A stretch of 64,000 bases of DNA, taken from Pegoplata infirma. Its lineage: Eukaryota > Arthropoda > Insecta > Diptera > Anthomyiidae. This document shows, in pieces, positions 57,811 through 64,000 of this stretch (positions are counted from its first letter, which is position 1; the number at the start of each line of letters is the position of its first letter). The notes below the pieces were generated by a model. It was not told the DNA's origin, did no database searches, and saw only the letters and a program-made list of their open reading frames with translations. The stretch spans positions 286,025,530-286,089,529 of the forward strand of contig OY992536.1 in the NCBI GenBank assembly GCA_963921195.1. Direction: 5' to 3'. The position numbers were made by a program, and so were the translations under genes.

Positions 57811-58157
57811 CTAAATTATTTGATTTTATAGCTTCTTTTGAAGGAAATGTATCCCTTTTGTTGGTTGTCCGACAACGGTGAATTGATGATTTTTTTTTTA
57901 TTCGAAGTTAAAAAAAAATTTCCCCCCCCCCAGACTCAAAAGCTGTACCCGCCACTGATATTATCCAGTTCATGTTTAACGATTTTTTTTTTAATTTTTG
58001 TCGGACGGTGTTATTTAATACATGTGGCCATTTTTTGAAAAATATTGGTTTTTGTTGAATTTATGTTAAGGTAAACTTTAAAAATGAAAAAAATTAACTT
58101 TATCTTTCATTAAAAAAATAATAAGATCAAACTGTCAAAAAATTATCACAAGGAAAA
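57811..58157. other. Sequence interrupting the 35-bp minisatellite
   Basis: Non-repeat sequence with a C run (57922-57931) and CGGACGGTG and GTTGTCCGACAACGG patches. Could be an insertion or older flanking DNA; no termini recognised. Confidence 0.45.
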
Positions 58158-58275
58158 ATGTCTCCAATTCGGTGTGTTTTTCTCAGAATCTGAGGCTTTT
58201 TTATAGGAAAAATGTCTCAGAATCTGAGATATTTTTTATAGAAACAAATTTCTTAAAATCAGAGACCTGTTCTAT
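58158..58275. repeat. 35-bp minisatellite, second block
   Basis: Three diverged units of the same repeat, GGAAAAATGTCTC and AGAATCTGAG type. Confidence 0.8.
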
Positions 58276-58928
58276 ACGCTAAAAAATACTTTATTTAAAC
58301 ATTGGAAACATTTTCTTTTAAACAGTTTATAAATTTTCCCACAATTTAGTTAAATTTAACCAAAAGTTGGGAAATTTTCTTAACTGTTAGGAAAATATTT
58401 AAGTTTATATACTGTTAAATAGTCCATAATCTTCCTCACATGGAATTCTATAATACATGGAAGAAATTCTTACCGCCAAAAAAATTTTCCCTAAATAAAT
58501 GAAAAAAAAAAATATTTTCTTAAAACAGAATTTAGTTCAAAAAATTCAGTTTTAGGACGTAATTTACTACCAATTAGTTCATCATATTTATTTTCTTTAA
58601 TTTAAGGAAGTTTTTTCTACTATTTTAGTAAATTTTTCACAACTTTGGAAAAATATAGATTTTTTTTTTCATGCTTGCTTGTGCAATTCACATTTGGTTT
58701 ATTATTTTAAGTATATGAATAAAAAAGTTTGATCATAACAAGTAATAAATTTAATGTTTACATTTTTTCCACACATGTTAGAGAAACAATAATATTTTAA
58801 TCAAAACAAAGCCCTTGGCTTTGACGGAAAAATGTCCTCATCAGAAATGTTTTTTTGTAACTAAAAAATGGAAATTTTTTTCCCATTTTCTAGTTTAAAT
58901 TGTTCCTTATTTTTAAGAAAAATATGGA
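58276..58928. other. AT-rich word-array sequence, termini not found
   Basis: Words GTTAAATTTAACC, GGGAAATTTTC and TTTTAGTAAATTTT recur in both orientations from 58320 to 58640, resembling the interiors of the TA-flanked MITEs, but no CACWCA ends are visible. The remainder is AT-rich spacer. Confidence 0.4.
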
Positions 58929-59535
58929 CTAACAAGGGAAGTCTCCCTGGTGTCACCCTCCGATCTTCATGAAATTTGGATAAGTTGTTAAGAACGAAAA
59001 TTAATTCGACCCGTATTTTTTTTTAGCGGCCCAAACTCATTTTTAGGGGGGGTCGATTTGTATGGGAGGAAATTGACCTTTTTCAGTTTTTTACGATTTA
59101 CGCCTATTTAAACAAAATTAATATAGGCATGTGTGGTATCAGATTAAAGGTATTAAAAATGCCTATCTCGTGGTGCTAACAACGGGCCAAAGAAGTTAAT
59201 ATTTTTCGACTAATTAACAAAAATGTCCTAAAATTTTGGTATTTTACTCAATATGAAGAAAAGTTGTGCATGTTTGGACACGTTCTTAGCACACGTAGAT
59301 AGGTTTTCCAAAGACCTTTCATTTGGTATGTAACATGACTAGGTTTCTTTGCATAATATAGGAGATAAACGAAAAAAACTTAAAAATGGCCTTGTCTTCC
59401 CCCCTCCTTTTTACCCCCTAAATATGAATTTGGGCCGCTATAAAAAAATACGTGTCCCTTTATTTTTTCTGATCTACAAAATAAAACCAATTCCATAAAG
59501 ATCCGCGGGTGACACTAGGGAGACTTCCCTTGTAA
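58929..59535. mobile_element. 607-bp TIR element, ACAAGGGAAGTCTCCCT ends
   Basis: ACAAGGGAAGTCTCCCTGGT and its inverse (one mismatch) bound the segment, and similarity runs on through TGTCACCC and the GATCTTCATGAAATT region. Inner arms match again at the AACCTAGTCATG/GGTATCAGATT level only weakly. Contains a GGGGGGTCG patch and its CCCCCCTCC counterpart. No gene. Confidence 0.75.
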
Positions 59536-59929
59536 GAAGTAGGAATACATGGCAGTGATGCTAAATCCTTATGAATTTTCCTTGGATTTAGTTAATTTTC
59601 TAGTTAGTTTTTTTTTTCTGATTGTATAAAAAGAAATTTGTTAACTTTAAAAGACAGTAAAAATTTGTCAAAAACTAAGGTTCATGCAATTTCACTAAAA
59701 TTTGATGCATGCGTATTTTCTGAACCAATTTAAGGTCCATCATTAAACATTGTACCCAATTTTTTATGGTAGGTCTTGTCCAAAAGTAATTTTTTACTCG
59801 TTATTTATAAAAACTTTAAACTATAAAAGTATGAAATTAATTAAAGTATGTAGTTGATTTAGTTCGGCTTAAGGTCATAAGTTAAAGAAATGTATTGCTA
59901 AATAAAAACGCTATTTTTAATTTTTCAAT
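59536..59929. other. No recognised gene
   Basis: AT-rich spacer before a Penelope-like remnant; no frame or repeat of note. Confidence 0.45.
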
Positions 59930-60010
59930 TTTTCACTAGAATTTGTGTTTATTTACCGATATTTCGGTCAAACATCGATGACCATCATCAGGGATTTTTA
60001 AAAATAAAAG
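59930..60010 (-). mobile_element. Penelope-like remnant with hammerhead-like core
   Basis: On the minus strand: CCCTGATGAT (CTGATGA at 59986-59992), arms GGTCA and TGACC around an 8-nt loop, GAAA (59963-59966), then TATCGGTA. This is close to the compact hammerheads known from Penelope-like terminal repeats, which have a very short stem III. A stem I partner is not convincing. Different in sequence from repeat B. Confidence 0.5.
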
Positions 60011-60085
60011 TATTTTTTGAGAGTTGAAAAAGCTCTTAGTAGGTTTGTAAATTTTTGTCAAAGTAGAACAAAATAAAAAAAAAAA

Positions 60086-60643
60086 CAAGTAAAAAAGTTA
60101 AATTCGGCCGTGCCGAATGTATTGATACCCTCCACAATATCAAAAAGATTATTGCAAAAAACTTAAAAACAAAAAATTTGAAAAAAAATTTCCGCGAAAA
60201 AAAAATTTGGAAAAAAAAAATCCGCGATTTTTTTTTTCTTTTTTTGTCAAAAAATGTGTTCGTACTTGTTTAAGTACCTTTTGGTGTTCAATTATGTTCA
60301 CATATGTCAACCAGCAGCCAAATTAAAGCATTTTGTATTTTTAGGTTATGTTGAATGTGCCAACATTTTTGAGGTGTCCTTACATTTTCGATCATAACTT
60401 TTGAACCGCTCAACCGATATCGCTCAAATGCAACCCCAAACTTCTCAGGAGAACTTCCAATAAATATGTTAAGTTTTAGTCATCTCCCTGTAATATTTTG
60501 GTCGTGATCACCATTTCCACAGACAGACGGACAGACAGACGGACATAGCTAGAATGTCTTAAAATCGACCACTGATCAATAATATAGACAAAATATATAG
60601 ACAAACGTATATATACCCTCTATCACTAAGTGGAGGGTATAAA
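60086..60643 (-). mobile_element. Helentron-type copy H9
   Basis: Minus orientation: CTTTTTTACTTG end at 60086, CGGCCGTGCCGAATG, the GTGGAGGGTAT box, the CCGCGAAAA poly-A segment, GTTATGTTGAATGTGCC, the AACTTTTGAACCGCTC phrase, (GTCY)n at 60520-60544, and ATACCCTCTATCAC with partner GAGGGTAT at 60610-60640. Nearest relative of H5 and H1. Confidence 0.85.
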
Positions 60644-62409
60644 AAATAATTGATTCGTGAATATTTAGCTCTTGTAAGTATCTCGTAGAAATTTTTGAAC
60701 TGTCCGAAATATCTAAATTAATTTCATAAATCTTCTAGGCTAAACACATCCTCAATAGGTGTTGACAATCAAAAAGCGCTGACGATGGAAAGTGAAAATT
60801 TCTCAAAACAAATTAATTTAATCTCAAACCTAACATAATAAATAAAAACTTTGAAAATATAATTCTTCAAAAAACAAGCGCACGAGTAATGGGTTAAAGA
60901 TTTTAACAACATAAATGTGAAAGGAACTCTGTTAAGAAAAGGTTAAACTTTACATTTGTGTTCTTATGTAGTTTTCCGGTTTTAAACATTTTATGAGTTT
61001 TTGTAAACAAAACCATAAAATGTTTATTAAAACTAATTCTTACAAAAAAAACAACAATTTAAAAACACCAACCAACAAATTGTTAATGACAACAAAAGTT
61101 TATTTAATGTAATACTTAAAAAAATTTTAGTAATTATGTTTAAAAGGTCATGTAAAATTACAAACTTGTGCCTTGTTTAAATTCCGCCCAAAACTTAAAT
61201 TACAAACAGGTGAATTGGATTTTGTTCAAAAACCTTTGAAATATCAGAAAACACACACAGAAAATTTAAGACGAACTGCCTTAAAAAAAAAAATAAAATA
61301 AAAATAAGATTTATTACGGTCTGGATTTCATGACCAGCAGCTTCCCTTGTTTTATTTCTTTTTTGATAGTTTTAACATAAAATGTCAAATAAGTGTCACG
61401 GCACATGCGTAAATGTTTGTTATTCACCGCATTTTATTTTTTTCGAAAAATATAAAAAAATATAAAATAAAAATACAGAAAGACTTCCTAATTTTGGAAT
61501 TTTAAATTTGTTTTTGAAAATGTTGTTGTTTTTCGGCATAAATAAATAAAAATTTTTATAAATTTTTAAAAAGAAAACCATCAAAATTTTACAAAGAATC
61601 ACTAAAGAAAAAAAAAATCAGCTTTTGATTTTTTTTTATAGTTTTTTGATTTCAAAAAATTGTTGCAACAAATGTCGATAATCTGCCTTTAATCTCAAGT
61701 GGGTTTTAGTTTTTTTAAAATTTCATTTTTATTTTTTCATCTTCAAACATTGACCTCTTGCTGGTTTTTTAAATTTCGAAACAACTTCTTGCAACGATAT
61801 TGCGTAATTTTCAAACAATTGTCTTTTGGTCTTTTCAAGATTTTTGTGTAGAGTTTTGGAAATGGTTGGACACTTGTAAAAGTTATTCCATTTGTTATGT
61901 TTTCTTAATGTCGTCATATTTGACATCTTTTCGTATTATTATTGTATCTTCTTGTTATACTTATTCATTCAATTGTTTGATTGTTTGATCTTGTCGGCTT
62001 TTGTAGTCATTTTTAGGTTAATCTCTAAGATTGTTTCTTTTTTTTTTTGATCGTCCGTCTGTCGTTTGTCATGTTTTCTGTTAGATTTTGTATTATGTGG
62101 ATTTCAAAAATAAAAATGATAAAAAAAAAATATAATTTTAAATATTTTGTTGTCACCCCCTACTTGTGTGGAACTAAATTGTAATTGTTAAAAATTGTTG
62201 AGTTATGAATTAAATTAAAGAAATTTTGAAATAAAGAACTTACCTTTACACATCTGGAAATAAACCAAAAGACAAAAAACTATAGTAAATTTTAAAAATT
62301 AGTTAAAAAAATTTTAAAAATTCTAAAACAAATAATCGAGCTTCAATCATGAAATTCGTCAAATCAATTAAAATAGTAATCGATTGTGAAAATATCACAA
62401 CAATGTTTA
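60644..62409. other. No recognised gene; one microexon-like site
   Basis: AT-rich, few repeats. On the minus strand 62255-62238 reads TTTATTTCCAG, ten bases (62253-62244), then GTAAGTTC: a full acceptor-exon-donor layout of 10 nt. Everything else reads as intron. Frames 61729-61926 minus and 61800-61988 plus overlap and lack domains. Confidence 0.4.
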
Positions 62410-64000
62410 TATCAATGACGCTGTGATCCTAATCAGAGGTAAGGTTTTACCAACGATTAGTGTGCTCATTAAATCAGCACTTAAGATACTCTTAACGTGG
62501 GGCAAGGGACAACGGTCTGGGAGTCAATCCCGCCAAAACTGAACTCGTCTTGTTCACAAAAAGGACTAAGATAGGCAGGTTTGTTCTTCCCAAACAATAT
62601 GAAATCACCCTAGAACTATTTAATGGGTGTAATCCTGGACTCAAAGCTTTCCTGGAAAAGGAATACAGAGGAAAGGAAGAAAAAGTCGTTATGTGCTTTT
62701 TACACCTGCAGAAGAACTTTCGGAAGAAGGTGGGGTCTAAAACCGTAAAATATCCACTGGATGTATGGTGCGATAATTAGACCAATACTTACCTTTGTGT
62801 GAGTATCATTAGTGCTATTAGATCAGCACTCCAGGCCGGCCTGAAAGTGATACTAAACATTTAGCCTGTATCATCAAGAGCACAGCAGCAAAATTGGCTC
62901 TTAGGTTAAGAGAGTCACAAATGCTTAAGCTACGCTCTTGGACCATATTAAGTACGGTGGGCGGGATGGAATTAGAACAGAAAACCGACTATATCTCACC
63001 GGAGACGAACTTTGATAGGACCTTAGCAGTCCAAATAACAACTTAGGAAGAGTGGTCGGACAACTGGGCGGGGAAAACTGTTACAACAGGGAATGCGATC
63101 GCAACATTTATGGACGGGTCAAAGATGGAGATGGGTACAGGTTCGGGAGTATACTCTGAATGCCTCGAAATCAGGGCCTCAGTGAGGCTTTCGTGTAGTG
63201 TTTTCCAGTCCGAAATTCTTACAATTAACAAAGCCGCGCCGATGATTATGGCAAACGACCTAAGTCCTTGCGCCATTAACATTTTGGTGGATAGTCTTGC
63301 AGCTCTGAAGACCTTACACTCAAAATAATTATTCTGTTAAATACTCTGTAAATTGACTGTAATCTCAATTCGACAGATATTTGACAAAGTTATCTGTCGA
63401 AATACAGATTAAAAAAAAAAAAATACTTTGTATTTTCTTGTGACCGAAAAACAAAATTTTGTAAAATTGGAGTTACTCGTTAAACACTTGTAATTTTCAC
63501 AAAAATAAAAAGTTTTATTCATAAAATGGATTTAACTTAAACTTTGTAAATTTACAGAGTTTTTTTTGTAAAATTTTGAACTCATAAATAGCATTTAACT
63601 AAAACTTTGTAAATTTACAGATTTTTTTTGGTAAAATTCTTATCCGAGTTGGTAAGGGAACGTGTCGAACCTGATATCTCGGTTCCTATAGTGGTGTTAA
63701 TGAACGGAATTGATAGGATATCAGAGAATATAACGAAGGATAGGTGGATATCACTGACCACGTGCAGGATATCGCGAACCATGTCGCCACTGCCAATGCC
63801 TAAGAGGACAGAAAGTCTTCTTACCTTACGCAAACGGACGGTTAGGCTATTAGTGGGAGTACTGACAGGACACTGTATAATCGGCCAAATGACCGTTCGT
63901 AAAGGAATTTCTGATAGGGAGTTTTGTGGAAGTTGTGGGGAGTAGAGAAGGTGGAGTCAGTAAAGCACTTGTTGTGTGAATTCCGGGTCTAATGAAACGT
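62410..64000 (+). pseudogene. Second RNase H-bearing non-LTR copy, cut by window end
   Basis: Plus strand: end of reverse transcriptase (NDAVILIRGK, GVNPAKTELVLFTKRTKIGR, 62415-62580), a decayed linker (HLQKNFRKKVGSKTVKYP), RNase H (DGSKMEMGTGSGVYSE at about 63111, ILVDSLAALKTL at about 63285), a MITE, then ERVEPDISVPIV (63655), GVLTGHCIIG and CGSCGE (zinc knuckle) before the window ends. Shifts and stops throughout. The RNase H part that carries IPGHSGVDGNELADE in the sister copy (22428-23400) is gone at the MITE site. Confidence 0.85.
63317..63640. mobile_element. MITE with CTGTAAATTTACAG words, right end lost
   Basis: Starts CACTCAAAATAATTATTCTG after TA (63315-63316). Words TTTGTAAATTTACAGA, CTGTCGAAATACAG and AAATGGATTTAACTT recur. 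The expected GAGTG end is missing, and the retroelement resumes about 190 bp further along its own sequence than where it stopped. A deletion therefore removed the MITE end and adjoining host sequence. Confidence 0.75.

Noticed and set aside
1..64000. LTR retrotransposon or endogenous virus
   Set aside because: No long direct terminal repeats with a tRNA-primer site, no protease, integrase or envelope motifs were seen; all RT traces are non-LTR type.

Overview
This window looks like intronic or intergenic DNA from a higher fly (calyptrate Diptera, blowfly-like). It is strongly AT-rich by eye and holds no intact host gene, no rRNA gene and no bacterial-type operon. The fly assignment rests on many short Helentron-type elements (mini-me/DINE-1-like). 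These carry a (TA)n tract, a conserved core ending in a (GTCY)n microsatellite, and ends reading TATACCCTCCAC ... CTTTTCTACTTG. Fly-like non-LTR retrotransposons and layered MITEs support it.

Layout. 1-3372: 47-bp palindromic satellite with an inserted TIR element. 5050-7258: degenerate GTAC repeats that grade into a 16-bp satellite. 7305-15078: MITEs, hAT-type elements and a dead non-LTR retrotransposon (11690-14835). 16096-22160: degenerate minisatellite, Helentron-type copies and MITEs. 22428-23400 and 25695-28140: retroelement RNase H remnants, the second tandemly repeated. 30804-39957: two non-LTR retrotransposons of one clade, both on the minus strand, head to tail. The upstream one (35758-39957) keeps two long open reading frames. 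The downstream one is broken by a hAT-type element with a perfect 8-bp target duplication. 40487-46972: hAT-type elements, a tandem array of ATGGCGGATCC boxes, a fold-back element and a MITE. 47992-51056: one MITE split by several later insertions. 52519-60643: assorted TIR elements, a 35-bp minisatellite, a Penelope-like hammerhead candidate and Helentron-type copies. 62410-64000: a second RNase H-bearing retroelement copy, cut by the window end.

The stretches between (3373-5049, 15087-16095, 23820-25690, 28140-30800, 46975-47990, 51059-52515, 60644-62409) show no recognisable gene and read like intron or spacer.

Main pattern: two independent clans of non-autonomous DNA transposons share their own short termini and target duplication but have unrelated interiors. 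Each interior is built from its own short, often palindromic word, repeated many times in both orientations. One clan has CACWCARAAA-like ends and usually TA flanks. The other has TAGRG-type ends and 8-bp duplications. Four copies of another repeat contain a hammerhead-ribozyme-like core with a foldable stem I, II and III. All family calls come from reading the sequence; no search was run.
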